A DNA stretch of 64,000 nt from Limnephilus marmoratus (taxonomy: Eukaryota; Arthropoda; Insecta; Trichoptera; Limnephilidae): the NCBI GenBank assembly GCA_917880885.1, contig OU862916.1, positions 55,216,831-55,280,830 on the forward strand, in the 5' to 3' direction. Position 1 is the stretch's first letter, and each line of letters starts with the position of its first letter. The notes beneath the pieces were generated by a model, which searched no databases, was not told where the DNA came from, and was given only the letters and a program-made list of their open reading frames with translations. This document shows positions 42,483 through 55,440 of the stretch, piece after piece. Made by a program: the position numbers and the translations under genes.

Positions 42483-43083
42483 GGGTTCAAACCCCCCCCG
42501 AAAAGTGAAAATATCAACATCAATAATATTAAAATAAGGAGAGTTAAGAGAATGTTATTTGTAACACTGACATCTCAAAATGATACTATGATATTATGTA
42601 TCTAAAAAGATAAATGGGGACCTCTGAAAGAAATAAAATAATTTAACTTTTAAGATCCGTTTTTTCGGTGAATGCGGTTGATTTTTTTTGGAATTCCGTT
42701 TCTAATTTCCGTTTCTAATCAGTGGTAAGTGTATGCGTACTTTGAAATTATTATTTTACTTAGCAACAAGTGTTACATAAACATATATCAGGATTAGTGT
42801 TACAGACAGGTGTTAGTGTATTATTAGAATAATTTGACTGCTTAAAATGTTTTAACATGTACTACTAACGTTTATTGCGTATTTTGTTTTGAAAAGTTTT
42901 ATTTTCTAAGACACATTTATTACTTTAATTTTATTTAAAAAAAAATTAAGTAGTTACATAGACAATAAAAATTTTCAAAGCAAATTCAAAGTCCGACAAT
43001 ACCCCCCCCCCCCCGATACAGTTTTACACTTTCAGTAGTTTTATTTTCTTGAACCCTCCCCGAAACTAAAACCTACGCCCGTG
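42414..43083. mobile_element. hAT-like non-autonomous element, 670 bp
   Basis: The ends are CATGGGCGTAG (42,414-42,424) and the complement CACGGGCGTAG (43,073-43,083). They are flanked by a perfect 8-bp duplication CACCATGG (42,406-42,413 and 43,084-43,091). GGGCGTAGCCAGGGGGG is a common animal hAT-type end. G and C homopolymers (up to about 14) lie just inside both ends with GGGTTC/GAACCC words. No transposase. Confidence 0.85.
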
Positions 43084-43262
43084 CACCATGGTGATCACAT
43101 GTGTTTACAATCTTCATACAGAAGTTATTTCTGGTTCACCTTTCGAAGTGTGGTTGGTTGAAGTAAATGAATTTTGAAAACAAATGTAAATAAATGTTGT
43201 TTTTTTAATCATTGGCTTTCCTACAGACGTAAAGTATTTAATTCCTTTAACGTTATTTGTAG
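43084..43262. other. Unassigned spacer
   Basis: Contains only the target duplication of the preceding element. Confidence 0.3.
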
Positions 43263-43682
43263 GTTGGTTACCTGCCACAGGTCACCTCAAGTGGTTCGCT
43301 ACGTTTGGTGACTTAGCAGGGGTGCCCGGGTTCATGGGATGAGGTTTGTCTAGGTCTTGGTGGCGGATACGTTTGCCCAACCACTTCGTGGCGAGCTGGA
43401 TCGGAGGAGACTGATTGAGGGAGGCTTTTTGAACTCTCCAGCCAGATTCTCCCGACCCTTCGCCTTGCACCGCAGTGTGAGGAGTAGATTCATACGTCCG
43501 TCACTCCTGGCTACACTGACCCCCAGATTCCTACCCATTCCTCATACCTTTTTCCTTCCTATATCTTCTTCTCCTTCCCATCCCTTAAAAAACCCTCCAC
43601 ACAGCATCCTCAAAGATGACATAGGCCCCTAGGGAAATTGTTTTCCTCGGTGCCTCCTGTGTGGAGCTAATGTAAAAAAAAG
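43263..43682 (+). repeat. Retroposon B copy lacking the head
   Basis: Starts near GGTTGGTTACCTGCCACAGG and runs to GAGCTAATGTAAAAAAAAGG. It is very close to the 17.2-kb copy (AAGTGGTTCGCTACGTTTGG, ATACGTCCGTCACTCCTGGC, ACACAGCATCCTCAAAGATG). The first 50 bp or so, including the GGTACCGCCGCCCCGGG head, is missing. Confidence 0.75.
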
Positions 43683-44269
43683 GTTAATGACAAATTCATC
43701 CCTCAAACCTTCTATACTCTTGTGAAAATTTAGTTCTTCCTTATCTTTATTTTTTTTCCACCTTTAAATGAGTTGCACTTAAGTATGAACCATATTATTA
43801 TTTTAAGTAAATTTTATAATGTTAGTTGTTTCGCAGAAATTCACGTCTGACAAAGTCATCAAACGGCCATTGTGTGCCACTTTGTTTTATTTTGCAGTAG
43901 AAAGGTTCCCGGTAAATGCCGATTCTAATTCCGTTTCAGCTTTTGAATAAATTGTGTTCAGCAGAAGAGGACAACTGTTACTTTGTTAAGCTTTTTAGCT
44001 TATCGCTATTTAATAGAAAGCTGGAACGCTCCTAAATCGGCGGGCATTTAAAAAATACCTTTCAAATGTCAAAAAACATAATGGCGCTGAATGGGCATTT
44101 GATGACAATGTTACATTTGAATTTCTGTTAATAACGAAACAACTGGATAGTTGATAATTTGAAGGCAATTTATCTACGTTCTTCACTTTTTATATTACAG
44201 AGCCTTTGCGGTGATATTTCGGTGGCGCCATAAATACATCATTATCATTATGTCGCTTGGTCACAATTA
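43683..44269. other. Unassigned
   Basis: No feature is recognised. Confidence 0.3.
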
Positions 44270-44530
44270 CTAAAGAAGTCACACGCTTGGTGCGTTTCGC
44301 CCCGCCCGCCACCCGCTACTGCGGTTATCACGGGTGTCAGCAGATAACGTATCGCTCCGGCTCGGCGGTTTCGTTTTTGGGTTAACCATCCCTAGCGCGG
44401 TTTCGGAAGTAACTGATACGCGTTCGCTGTCCGCCGTCTCCCGTCCGCTGCAGGCGTAGAGCTGTAACGCAGAGCACTGTGGGAACTGTTATTTGTGTGG
44501 TGCAAGGATGTGGGTGAAATGTGATATTGA
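44270..44530. promoter_or_regulatory. Second CpG-rich island, candidate promoter
   Basis: GC and CpG content rise sharply (CGCCCCGCCCGCCACCCGC, GCTCCGGCTCGGCGGTTTCG, CCGCCGTCTCCCGTCCGCTG). It is unique in the window. A TCAGTT initiator-like word lies on the minus strand at about 44,411-44,416, while TTAAAGTAAAC (44,535-44,545) could serve as a plus-strand donor, so the direction is unclear. An 84-codon minus-strand frame crosses it but is not recognised. Confidence 0.35.
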
Positions 44531-44682
44531 CTATTAAAGTAAACAATGTAACCATTCAAAACAAAATGATCCCTACCCGCGAAATTGGATATTTTATAAT
44601 TTATTAATATGTTTTCCAGATAATTTTTTAAAATTGATTCAATCAATAAAAAGCTTCCTCAAAAACAGTAAAATATATTCAA
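44531..44682. other. Unassigned spacer
   Basis: AT-rich, nothing recognised. Confidence 0.3.
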
Positions 44683-45146
44683 TTTGGGAGGCGGATGTGG
44701 GTACCACCGCCCCGAGAACCATTCATTGGATAATCAACACCCCTGCTAGAGTTTACCTCAAGTAGCTGGTGACTTAGCAGGGGTTCCCGGGTTCATGGGG
44801 TGAGGTTTATGTGTCTTGGTAGCACATGCGTTTTTGGCATTGCGTGGCGAGCCGGATCGGGAGAGACTAGGAGATATTTTACGTCTCCAGCCGGACTCTC
44901 TCGACCCATTGTCTTGTACCGCGGTGGAAGGGATGGATTCATACATCCGTCACTCCTTGACACATTGACATCCAGGTTTTTATTCATTCCTCATTCCCTT
45001 TTCCTTCCCAGAACTTCCCCTCATTCCTTTCCCCAAACAGACCCTCCATGCAGCATCCCCAAAGATGACCACCAACAAAGATGATAGGCCCGGAGGAAAG
45101 TTGTTTTCTTCAGGGCCTCCTGTGTGGAACTAATGTAAAAAAAATA
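44683..45146 (+). repeat. Retroposon B, full-length copy
   Basis: From TTTGGGAGGCGGATGTGGGT to GAACTAATGTAAAAAAAATA. It keeps head, CCCGGGTTCATGGGGTGAGG, GATCGGGAGAGACTAGG, ATTCATACATCCGTCACTCC, a ten-base duplication near 45,068 (ACCAACAAAGATG), and GGCCTCCTGTGTGG before the A tail. Confidence 0.75.
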
Positions 45147-45279
45147 ACCTTCTTAAGTGTAAGAACTAACATTTATATTTCATGGTATTGATTGTATAAT
45201 TTATGTATAATACTATTTTGGATATTTAGGGATATTTAGGGTAGGATATTTATTTTGGATATTTTGTTGACCAACATCC
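45147..45279. other. Unassigned; GGATATTTAGG short repeats
   Basis: TTTGGATATTTAGGGATATTTAGGGTAGGATATT (45,220-45,252) is a short local repeat. Confidence 0.35.
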
Positions 45280-45412
45280 TTCTTCTTGAACCAACGTTTC
45301 GGATAGCCTCCATTGCCTGCCATCAGGGTGGAAGATCACATTTGGAGTGTTCATCCGGGTGTCTTTCTTGATTATGGACACTACAAGGCTGTTCGAAATA
45401 TTTGTCCAACAA
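45280..45412. mobile_element. Degenerate foldback related to the hammerhead-like loci
   Basis: CCAACGTTTCGGATAGCC and GCCATCAGGG (45,291-45,328) match the minus motif of the 11.5- and 16-kb elements. GATTATGGACACTACAAGGC, TGTTCGAAATATTTG (45,374-45,408) is a decayed plus motif. Same head-to-head arrangement; core residues lost. Confidence 0.5.
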
Positions 45413-46460
45413 ACGCACACGGTCTTTTAAAATTTTGCTACTTATTATAATCATTCACTCCTAACAAACATAACACCCGATAGAGAGCAGTTAATAACGT
45501 AATACAGCTACACAAATTGTATGTACATTATTGGATAAGGTTTGCCTACTTAATAAACAAAATATCTAGGCAAAGTGCTTTGGTTTTTCAGGTGTTATTT
45601 AATAACTGTAAAACTGTAGCAGCGAGCAAGTATAAGAGATGTTTTTGTGCGTTACTTAACAAAACACTTAATTCTTTAGAAACCGCTATCTTTCTAAATG
45701 AAAGGCGATAGACTTATGGATGTAATTACGCATTCAGCTGTCTTTGCTATCTTTTTATTTAATCTGACAAAAAGTGCTAGTAATACAATATGATATATGG
45801 GCAATTATATGCCACACATAGAATAAAAAATAACACCATCGATACGAATCTTCTCACAACAGATGTTTATTAACACTCGCTCATACCAAGGTTTTGTAGG
45901 TACGATTCCATGTTCACGTTATTATTTTGAATAGTGGCTAAAGTAATAATTTATAACTGTTTTTAATTTAAACTTTTGAATAATTTGTATGCTCCAGATT
46001 ACTGCGTTACGCCTGCCAATCACGATTACCAACCTTATAGTACAGGCCATTGGATTCTTGTTCCACCTTCTTATTGGATAATCTCATAGATAATTTATTA
46101 ATTGAAAATGAGCACATTCCACTAAAAGCATTTATGCACAGTACCTACATGTATTTTTTTCTTAATTAGATAAGAGTACAATAATTCACAAAAATAACAT
46201 AGATAAATAAAGTTGCTGCACAGTATTTTGTCTACCAGTTTAGCGGATTTATTTTGTACAAAAGATATTTGTTAATTCTTAGAACCTACGGGTACAACTA
46301 TGTTTTCCACCATAACTTAATAATTTTATCGCTGGGTATCTTATTATAAAATAAGTCTAGGTCATTTGAAAACCCCACGCAGTACGGCACTTTATTTGGA
46401 ATTGTGGTATTTTTCAGAGATGTATAAATACTTACATGTAATCCACGACCATATATTAAT
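45413..46460. other. Unassigned, 1 kb
   Basis: No gene or repeat recognised; a 64-codon frame at 45,517-45,711 is not known. Confidence 0.3.
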
Positions 46461-46970
46461 TTGGGACCATTTATTGGATGGCCAACATCTCTGCTATAGG
46501 TCGTTCGCTACGTTTCGCTAGTTGTTTGCTACGTTTGGTGATTTAGCAATGGTGCCCGGGTTCATGGGGTGTGGTTTGTCCGATTCTTGCAGGTGGATGC
46601 ATCTGTCCACTCGTTCATATTGTATCTTGTATTTCCCGCTAAGCATTTGCATACTGCCTACTAACAACATATGGAGGGACATTGGAGATCTAAATTCGTT
46701 CTAAAATAAATGTAGCTTTGTTCTTAAAAAAAAAATAGAGTTCTTGTGAGAGCCATCTGTTACTTATACCAGGGCGGGTAAGTGGTGGACAACCTCCAAT
46801 TTTCACTCGTTTGTCATGTTCATTCAGATTCATGCCTACCCCTCATACCTTTTTCCTTCCCAAAACGTCCTCTCCTTCCTTTCCTCAAGAACCATCCACA
46901 GATGACATGGGCCCTGAGGGGAATTATTTTCCTCAGAGCCTTCTGTGTGGAACTATAGTAACGCATGTAA
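46461..46970 (+). repeat. Retroposon B copy with internal replacement
   Basis: The head is shortened (TTTGGGACCATTTATTGG). TTTGCTACGTTTGGTGATTT and CCCGGGTTCATGGGG follow, then about 46,618-46,825 is unrelated. ATGCCTACCCCTCATACC through GAATTATTTTCCTCAGAGCC resumes the family. The unrelated part ends an internal block in AAAAAAAAAA, so it may be another retroposon insertion. The A tail is lost. Confidence 0.6.
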
Positions 46971-47624
46971 ATAATTTTAATTCATGATGATCTTATGACT
47001 GTATCCTAGAAACATCAATCAACCGACGTAAATATTTTTTTTAGAATTACCCTTTGATGAAAATTCATCATCCGTAGGTCCGGTAATCATTAATTTCATC
47101 ATCAACTTGACAACCGCATCACCTACTTATTAAGAAAAGGTTTGAGGCCCCGATTTGATGACCAACGAGTAGGAATCTACTTGGGCAATTTTCAAACGAA
47201 GGGTCATTATTCCAAAAGCGCTTGTTGCTGAAGTCGGTTGTTTGAAGAGACCATCAAGAGCTCGAAGAACATCTTTAAGACGTACACTTCTATCCTCCGA
47301 AGAAGCTGCAATCAACCGTCATCTTGGACATGTAAATGAGATGCCGCCATTTGATGTCATTATAAGTAAACCAACCGAATGTGTTTTAGTACCTTTACCG
47401 TTTCCATTAAGTAAGTAAATTTCCCGTAGTTGGTAATTGAAAGCGTTGGTCCGTACATCAAAATGTAATTGAATTTTAAAGAAGGTCAGTTTTTTTGGAC
47501 GCACAATTAGTTGCGATGGTATTTTTACAAGTAGATTGGTTAGTAGGTAATAACAAATATCTAATTCAATCGTTCTGTTTTCACTATTTACAACAGAAAC
47601 AAAAAATGTTCGTACTCTCGGTAT
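46971..47624. other. Unassigned
   Basis: Two adjacent 61-codon minus-strand frames (47,130-47,315 and 47,319-47,504) are not recognised. Confidence 0.3.
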
Positions 47625-48108
47625 CGCCCGGGTGTAAGACTTTCATTCAGAATTAAAACGTTGCTTCAAATGGCTTAAGCGGGTTTCAAATATCTTTGGC
47701 TTAAGCCATGTTTGGTGACCAGATCTGAATAGCCAGGTACTTCCCCATCTCCCTCTTCCCTTTCACCTTCCCCTCCCCGCTACCTTCAGCCTCACAATAT
47801 ACCCCAATAGAGGATGTTATACACTTACTGGCTTCAGACGGGAGCAGTTGGGACTCTTGTGCGGTATGCACTTAAAAAAAATAATTATGTTAATACCTCA
47901 CAAGAGTCCAGCTGCTCCCGTCTAGAGTCAATGAGACTATGGCATTCCCAATTGGGGTATGTTGTGAGACTGGAGGTAGCGGGGAGGGTAAGGAAATGGA
48001 AAAGAGGAAGGTGGGGAAGAACCTGGCTATTCAGATCTGGTCACCAAACACGGCTAAAACCATTTCAAGCAGCGTTGCAATTCTGAAGGGTTGTCTTACA
48101 CCAGGACG
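47625..48108. mobile_element. Foldback element whose centre equals the satellite unit
   Basis: Long inverted arms: GGTGTAAGAC..TTCAGAATT, GCTTCAAATGG, GTTTGGTGACCAGATCTGAA, TAGCCAGGTA at the left, with near-complements at 47,990-48,102. A gain of about 30 bp (GCTTAAGCGGGTTTC..) is in the left arm. The centre is GGGAGCAGTTGGGACTCTTG (47,841-47,860) facing CAAGAGTCCAGCTGCTCCC (47,903-47,921). This centre is the same text as the satellite core at 36.8-37.8 kb. No coding. Confidence 0.75.
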
Positions 48109-49059
48109 AAACTGAGAGTATCTTTCATTTTTTAACATGCCGCAAATATACTACGTACATATATGTTATTTTTAATGAATTAATTGTAAATTATCAAAAA
48201 TTCGATTCCGTGACCTTCGGATTGTGTGTCAACAGCCTTACATTTAAATAATAATGTGTATAAATATAATTTTAAAAATTAAACTTACAAATAAATAAAT
48301 ACACCATACGAAGGAAGATAATAGTAAAAAAACTTGTTAATAACAAAATTAATAACATTTCTTCAATAATCGAAAATTTAAATGTTGACACCCTCCATAC
48401 GCACAAGCACGGCTTTTTATGGGTTACAACTTAAAATAAAAATATATATACCTACAAAAGTACGTAATTATAAGAAAGAGATAGGTATTATAAAACATGC
48501 ACATGAAATATTAGGTATTCCGTATCAATATCATCAAAAATTACCAATGTATCCATTGCTATGTATTGTTTATCGATATTGTTTTCTGTTTTGCATTATA
48601 AAAACATTCTTTCGAAAAAAAAATCACTCGACCCGGATTTTAAGAATTTTGCAAAAGGTCGGTGAGCGATTTTATTATTTGCTCTCTCGCTATCGAATAA
48701 GCTCCATATAACATAGTGACACTAGTAAGATCGTATTGCCTTGTTATCGTCAATACTAGCCGATAAATCACAGTGTATGTGTTGACAGCAAAGATAAATT
48801 ATTATTGCCTAGGACGGCGAAAGGTGATTCAACCAGTAATGGTCACAAATATACCAGGAGGTTGAGTTCTACCAAACATGGCTCGAGGGAGTGTTCGAGT
48901 ATTGTTTTAATGGTGAAGTAACCATATGGGTGCCTTAACCCCGAGGCGGTGGGTGGAGCTAAATACAAGGTGCACTATGCAGCTAGATTCTTTCAAATTG
49001 AACGCAATATGCTACCACAGCGTTTGCTACATTTTGAAAAGAAATCTTAAAGGGGAAAT
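48109..49059. other. Unassigned
   Basis: A 109-codon plus-strand frame (48,382-48,711) includes TPSIRTSTAFYGLQLKIKI and KEIGIIKHAHEILGIPYQYH, not recognised; AT-rich and likely chance. Confidence 0.3.
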
Positions 49060-49745
49060 AAACCAGACTCAACAAGAAATATGTCATTTTTAAATCAAAT
49101 TCTAGACGAATCGACTATTTTCTACAATAAAAAACTTGATTTCAATACATTCTTATTTTATCTAGTAAAATTATGTTTTAAATTCTAAAAAAAAAACATA
49201 TTTTTTATCATAATATAGTTATACCGTTGGTCGTTGGCAAATTTGTTAAATTTTCAAATAAAATGTTTTATTATACAAAACACATTTCGAATCATATAAT
49301 AATTCAGTACAATAAATCAATAAATTTTCTGGGAAAGCTACTTTTCAGAATTTTAATTTTAGTTCAAATAAAATCGGTAAAAAAAATCTGCGCAAGTGTA
49401 TTGTGACGAAAATACTTCAGTTTGTTTAGAAACGGTCTTAAAACATATTTCAGATGTTTTTTACTCACTTATTTTGCTTATTGAAAAATAGTAAATACTT
49501 ATGATCAAAAAATAATTGCAAAAGTACATAATTTTAGCAGAATTTTTATTGCTAACTTGAATTTAGGTATAATATTATATATTAAAGCAAATTTTGTAGG
49601 AAAAATAATCGATATTGAGTTATTACTTAAAAATGCTGGCACGGTGAATATCAATCTTTCTCACCGGAACCGCCCTGTACAGTTGCGAGGGCACGGTCGC
49701 AAGACCATCTTTCGACGAAATTTGAATTCCCGGCCGCTGTTTAAT
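49060..49745. repeat. Dispersed repeat G, copy 2
   Basis: It matches 6995-7480 in the same orientation but has about 200 bp extra in its first half (about 49,130-49,330). The 3' block CCATCTTTCGACGAAATTTG, AATTCCCGGCCGCTG ends both copies. Confidence 0.6.
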
Positions 49746-52700
49746 GCCTAATAGCATCAAAGTTTTATCTCCATGACGCACTCGTACTTTGCACGTACTA
49801 ACGGGACAGTTTTCATGCGTTAGTATTGTATGGCAGCTTTAATTGGCAATAGTTGCCTGGAGCTATCATGTAACATATAAAACAAGTTTAGAAGTGGTAT
49901 GGGGGAGATAGCATGAACTATTGATATAATATAATATACAGATATGAACCATTTAAACAACTACTGTGTTATATTATTGGACATAAAGGGAAAATAATGG
50001 AAAGCATAAACCTTTGACAGATCTAGATTACAGACTTATAGAACAAGATTCTCTACCGTTAAGTATAAATTAAGCATTTATGCAAAGGTCTGTTGTTGTT
50101 TGTTAGTTTGAGATGATTAAAGTTGGTCCCTAGAGGGATGTTTATTTATGTTTATTCATGATGTCAGGAACTATAGAATGACTATCGAAGGTTTTGTAAA
50201 TGAGGGCTGGGGTCAATTTACATCTCCTTTCGTCTCTCGAATCGTATTCAGTAGGTAGAACTTTGCAAACTAAATAATGCGCTTTAATCTTCGCGTAATT
50301 TGCAGCTTTGCCGAAGTTATCAGGGAATCAATGGTTATTGTTTTTTTTTCTCAATAAAAATGGGTTTTACATGCAAACCGTCAGGTGCTTTCTCTCGATT
50401 GCCGGACTTTACAAGTAAATCCTTTTAAAGAAATCACGTTTAAATATACCAATAGTGCACCGATAGTGGTTCTAATTGGTTCGAAATAGTTTGGAACACA
50501 CGCTCGCCATCCCCTCTTACTCGCAACAGTCTTACGATACAGTTTACTGACACAAGCAAGAATCTCTCAAATTATTCAACTCTAAGTACCTAGACATATT
50601 ATTAATCTGCCGAAAACAGGCTTTATTTGAAGGCAACTTAATCTGATTTGTATTCCTTTCCACGAAGTCACGCTAATAATACTTATTCAAGGCTTTGACG
50701 ATGCCCCAAATTGATTTTGACATCATAAAGACATTGATGTTTGAAGTCAACATTGAATTTAAACGTTGTAAAATCGTATGTAAGAGAATTTTTCTCCCAT
50801 AGTTGGTGCTGTATAGCGACGGATATGGAATTTCTCACTTTATCAAAGCCGGAGTACTTACCGAATCAAAGAATATAGGCCATCGCGTTGTTCTCATAAA
50901 CTTGTGACGCTGAGGCAGGTATTTCATATTAAAATACCTACTTTGCACATAGTGGAGAAATTGTTTAATTACTAACGCTGTTATAGATGGTTTATATTAT
51001 ACTTCGAACATTGATTCTTGCTGAGTGTTGACAAAAAGGAATGACCTCTCAGGTACAACAAACCTGAACATAAATTGCTTTTTAGTTAACTCATAGACGC
51101 ATCTGTAAACGTGAAAACTGTGAACGAACATTTTAAAACCCCGTAGAACATTTTCTCAACAGCAAATTTCTATACTAATATATTAACAGGTTTATCTTGT
51201 TATGTTCATACCTACTAGTAAATTCTCACATTCTAGTAACACTGCACAAGTCGCATTGGTTCAGAAATCTCGCATCGAACGTATAAAAGGATTCCCTTAG
51301 GAGGCATTCCTCTATTGTCAGTTGCAAAAAGATAAAAAGGAATTATTTGTTGATGGTGATCGACCAAGAAAGAGGCATTCACTGCAGCCATGGCATTCAC
51401 AGTCTCGTTAGGGTACCCGTATTCGTAAATGTTTAAATCATAAAGGCTCGGTTCTTGCTTTGGCCTTGACTTTTAAATATTAATCGCTTACTAGACATTT
51501 CCCCTTCACAGTTCAGATAAGGCGGATGTCATATTATTATTGGATTTCGTTAGCATAATATACATATCGTGGGCTTGTAGTACCTACAACTGACCAAGCC
51601 ATAAAGCGCTTTTATAAACACCCAATTTGTGAGCTATCAAGCAAAATTGACCGTGCTATAAATGACCTGAAGATACTATTAAAAAATGGTGGGTGATAGA
51701 AAGTAGACAATTTTACCTCAAATCAATAATTTGATTTCAATTTGTCAATAAACGTAGGCGGGTAAAAACAGAGAGCAACTTTAAACATTAAGTTTTGTCA
51801 ATTGTTGATTCAATCCATTTGTTGTTTGCAAAATTATAGTGTAAATACAATGCCATTTTGAATCACGATAAGTGTCATAACTACGGAGAGCATTGATAAT
51901 CTCTCTTTGCTGAAGTCATGACTTTTGATAAGCTAGGCTTTTATTTGGAAATACGGAAGAAACCCATTTTCGTTGCGTCAGCACACACATTTAAGCTTGT
52001 AATGAATCGTGATTGCGAGTGCCTCCATTAAATTTAACATTTGTAGAAAAGTATGCTGAAAAGCAACAACTATTGCTCGTACATCATACGAGTGATGCAC
52101 GAGTAGAGGTACCTTTATAATTTCTAGATAGATTCTGTTAGTAGGTATCCACCTTCTGTTATGTTAACAAATTATATAACACACAGATATTTAAACATTA
52201 TAATACGTGAACCAACGAGAATATAGGTATTAGTATTTTTATGAATTCATTTATCGTGAAAAAATTTTTGAAATAAAATCGGTTGAATTTAAATTACTCG
52301 TAGATCTATCAAAATGTTAAGTGGTAATTGCATTTTTACAATTGATTCATTAACAAAGTAATCAATTAGAAAACCCACAGTCCAATTATTAACTATTACA
52401 AACAAACATTTCTGCTTTAGAAGCGAATGGTTAATTTATCCGAATATCAATTTTATCAGTTTAATTGTTTCTTCAAGGAAACAACCTTGCATTTATTATG
52501 GATATTTGTTTTAATGAGAGCATTGTTAATAGAATTTTACAAAAAAACAAAGCAATTTGTCAAATATTACACGTAAAAGTGCCGGAAAATAAATGATGGA
52601 ATTTTTTTTTGGAATTTGATTAAAATAGAACTCTGTTACTATTTTTTAAATACATTAATAATTTTTTTTACACAAGTAATATATACGTGAGCGAGTGTAA

Positions 52701-52833
52701 TAAATGAGGGCTGGGCCCGAGGTCACTCAGGAACACTACCGATGTAATAAATATGGTTTATTTTATGTAGGTTTACATGCATTTTTTATTTTCCATTGTT
52801 TTTTTATTTGCATAACATATCATTGTCAGTTTG
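49746..52833. other. Unassigned, 3.1 kb, repeat-poor
   Basis: No inverted repeats, tandem repeats or matches to other parts of the window were seen, and no open frame of note. It looks like unique intronic or intergenic DNA. Confidence 0.4.
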
Positions 52834-52862
52834 ATTTGGAAGGCGGGTATTGGTAACCATTT
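52834..52862 (+). repeat. Retroposon B head fragment
   Basis: TTTGGAAGGCGGGTATTGGT is followed by AACCATTTTT. Only the first 30 bp of the family are present. Confidence 0.4.
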
Positions 52863-55324
52863 TTTAACAAACAGGTCGCTTAATATGATTGGTGATTAAG
52901 GTTGTCAGACTTTTGACTTTGCCCGTGAGAGAGTAATGGCATAATGTTTTGTGAGTTTTTGTTGCTTTTCATACACCGTTAATAACGTAATAAAAACTTA
53001 ATTTATCGACCCCGCGATAGAATTAAGGTTTCAAAGTGCACAAAATAGAAATGAAAAAAAAATCATCATTACCGAATGATTACGTATGTACTAATACGAT
53101 ACTTAATAAATAAGAATATATTGGTTCTAAAAAAGATGTTTTTAATGATTTTTTTATGTTTTCTCCAGCTTTATAACCTCTCTCATTATCCAGCCGAGTA
53201 GTAGAAACGACCATTTGAAGTCTATATCTGCTGTTAGATTCGAAATCCACCAGTTCGATTGGAAGCCAGACTTCCAACCCACCAAACTATCGACCACGAC
53301 AATCATATGAAGTATGAAAGTATATTACGACCATGGCAACATGTACAACGTAATGAGATTTTCTTTATTTTTTGTCAAATGTCTAATACTAGTTTTTTCA
53401 ACCAAGCGCCTTTCTCTCTGGAGAGTTTCAAATATTTAGTGGAGTGTGTAATGTGAATATAATGTACAAACGAATTCATGGAGTGCTTACATAAATAATG
53501 CACGTTACACAATGCTCACAACATGCTGCAAATTGTATCAATTCTAAGATTGTTAATAGACGTAATGAGATTTTAAACCAACAAGCTTTAACACGTTTTT
53601 ATTCAGAAGTATGAAAAAAGTCGAAATTATGTGGATAGCTAATATCGAACAAACAATTGTTATTTAAATCTGGATGATAAATCAGATGATCTGATGTCAC
53701 CGCAACTATTATTTGCTGTTTGAGGCTGCATTGGAATGTATGTTGGAAGAAGTATAGTAGTACAGATTTGGCAAACAGTTGCCTTATTGTCGTGTTTCGT
53801 AAATTTCATTCGAATTTGTGTAGAATGGTATTTGGAAGATGGGTTACCTTATGCATTTCTTCTATTGGGTCTATTGCTATGTTCGTTGCGCTTCCCCATG
53901 CCAGAATGCCATATGTGATAATGAATGCAAACTTAACATACTATGTTTATATATTCAGTTTGCAGCACATATTCAGTTATATTCATTTACATGATGAATT
54001 ACGTAGCGCTAAATAATAATAGAAATAACCAAATTACTAAATATAAAACAAAGAATAGATACGACACCCTACGGACACCATATTACATATTTCGGTTGCA
54101 TTATTACGAGATTCATACTGAGGCGAACGATTATCTTTCGCTGTGGATTGAAATTCATACTTTGTCCAATTAGGAACAGTCGATCATTTATCTTAAGCTA
54201 ACTTTGTTGAACTTGAGTTATGAACTTCAGATTAGTCTACTTGTGCCACCTATCACTTCAGTCAAACGATAGAAGAAGAGGAAGAGCAATGAGAAAATGC
54301 GATGCTTTGATATTTGAAAATATTATATTCGTAGGTAGGTACCTACTGTCAAACGAAATTACGAAAAATCGGTCAAAACTAATATTTTTTTGTTTTTATG
54401 TCTAAATTTTCAATTATTTTGGGCGCCGATTCCATGTAATTATTGTGCTAAGCCTTGGAGGTATTATTTAATTGCGTGCCTGATTTTCGTTTTCTATGAT
54501 CTTATTTTAATGCGCTCGGAGAGAGATAAAAAATTGCGTTTCACACAGTCGTATCATTAAATCACGAAGATTTTACTTTTGTTTGGGGCGCACTCGGATG
54601 AGCCGACCGCTCTAAACAAAGCCAAATCATAAAAAGAAAACGCAGGTTCCCACGTGAACTTGACATTACAGTAAAAACCGAATTCTCTCAAAATATCAGA
54701 GTAATCCTATTGTTCCATTAATCATCTCGAAGCGCTCAAAAAATCAGTAGCAGTTAAATCACTTGACAAGATGAATGGACTGCATTATATCTGTCGACTT
54801 TCTACGCATTTAATTTTTTTTTAAATCGTTTAAATGGTTCGTTTTACTAGATCACTATGCTAACATTTATGTGTAGCATGAAACATCCTTATTTTGTGGT
54901 GATATGAATTCCAGGTTCCCATTAGTAGGTAATTCCATTTACTCCTGTTCGATGCCAAAAGAATTTGGAATTCCGGAATGCCCCAGGGTTTCCCATTTGG
55001 CCCGTCTCAATCCTTTTTTATGAACGAATACTGCTCTCTAGGGTGATAATAATAGAATCTTCCAATCTAAAACAAGGTGAAAATATAAACATACCGTATT
55101 TTAATTTATTTTCAATTACAAGTATAGAATTTAAATTTCAGAAATAAGTGACGAAATTTGTGAATTGTAATTTTTTTTCATTTCATAATAGTGTATATGT
55201 TTATATTAGAACAAATTTTGAAAAAGACAATTATAATAATTTTTTGTTTTATTCTTCACCCAATTAGTAGAAACAAATTTGAGTTCAATAACGTGGACGT
55301 GGACTTCATGCAGCAATATCGCTC
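52863..55324. other. Unassigned, 2.5 kb
   Basis: Open frames up to 98 codons (53,720-54,016) overlap in several registers and are not recognised. Confidence 0.3.
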
Positions 55325-55440
55325 ATCAACCTAACCTAACCTAAATTAGAGCATTTGAAGATATTACGTAACCACTTACAATGACCTTAGAACGGGGTAT
55401 CCCATAAGGACATAATATTTTCTCATTCTTAAATTGAATG
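55325..55440. repeat. Short dispersed repeat E with telomere-type motif
   Basis: CCTAACCTAACCTAAAT (55,329-55,345) precedes CACTTACAATGACCTTAGAA and CGGGGTATCCCATAAGGACA. Related text occurs near 2.72 and 25.11 kb. Class unknown. Confidence 0.45.

Noticed and set aside
54965..55060. GMPQGFPFGP text resembling the RT PQG motif
   Set aside because: Only about a dozen residues match, no other RT motif is in register nearby, and the frame is short.
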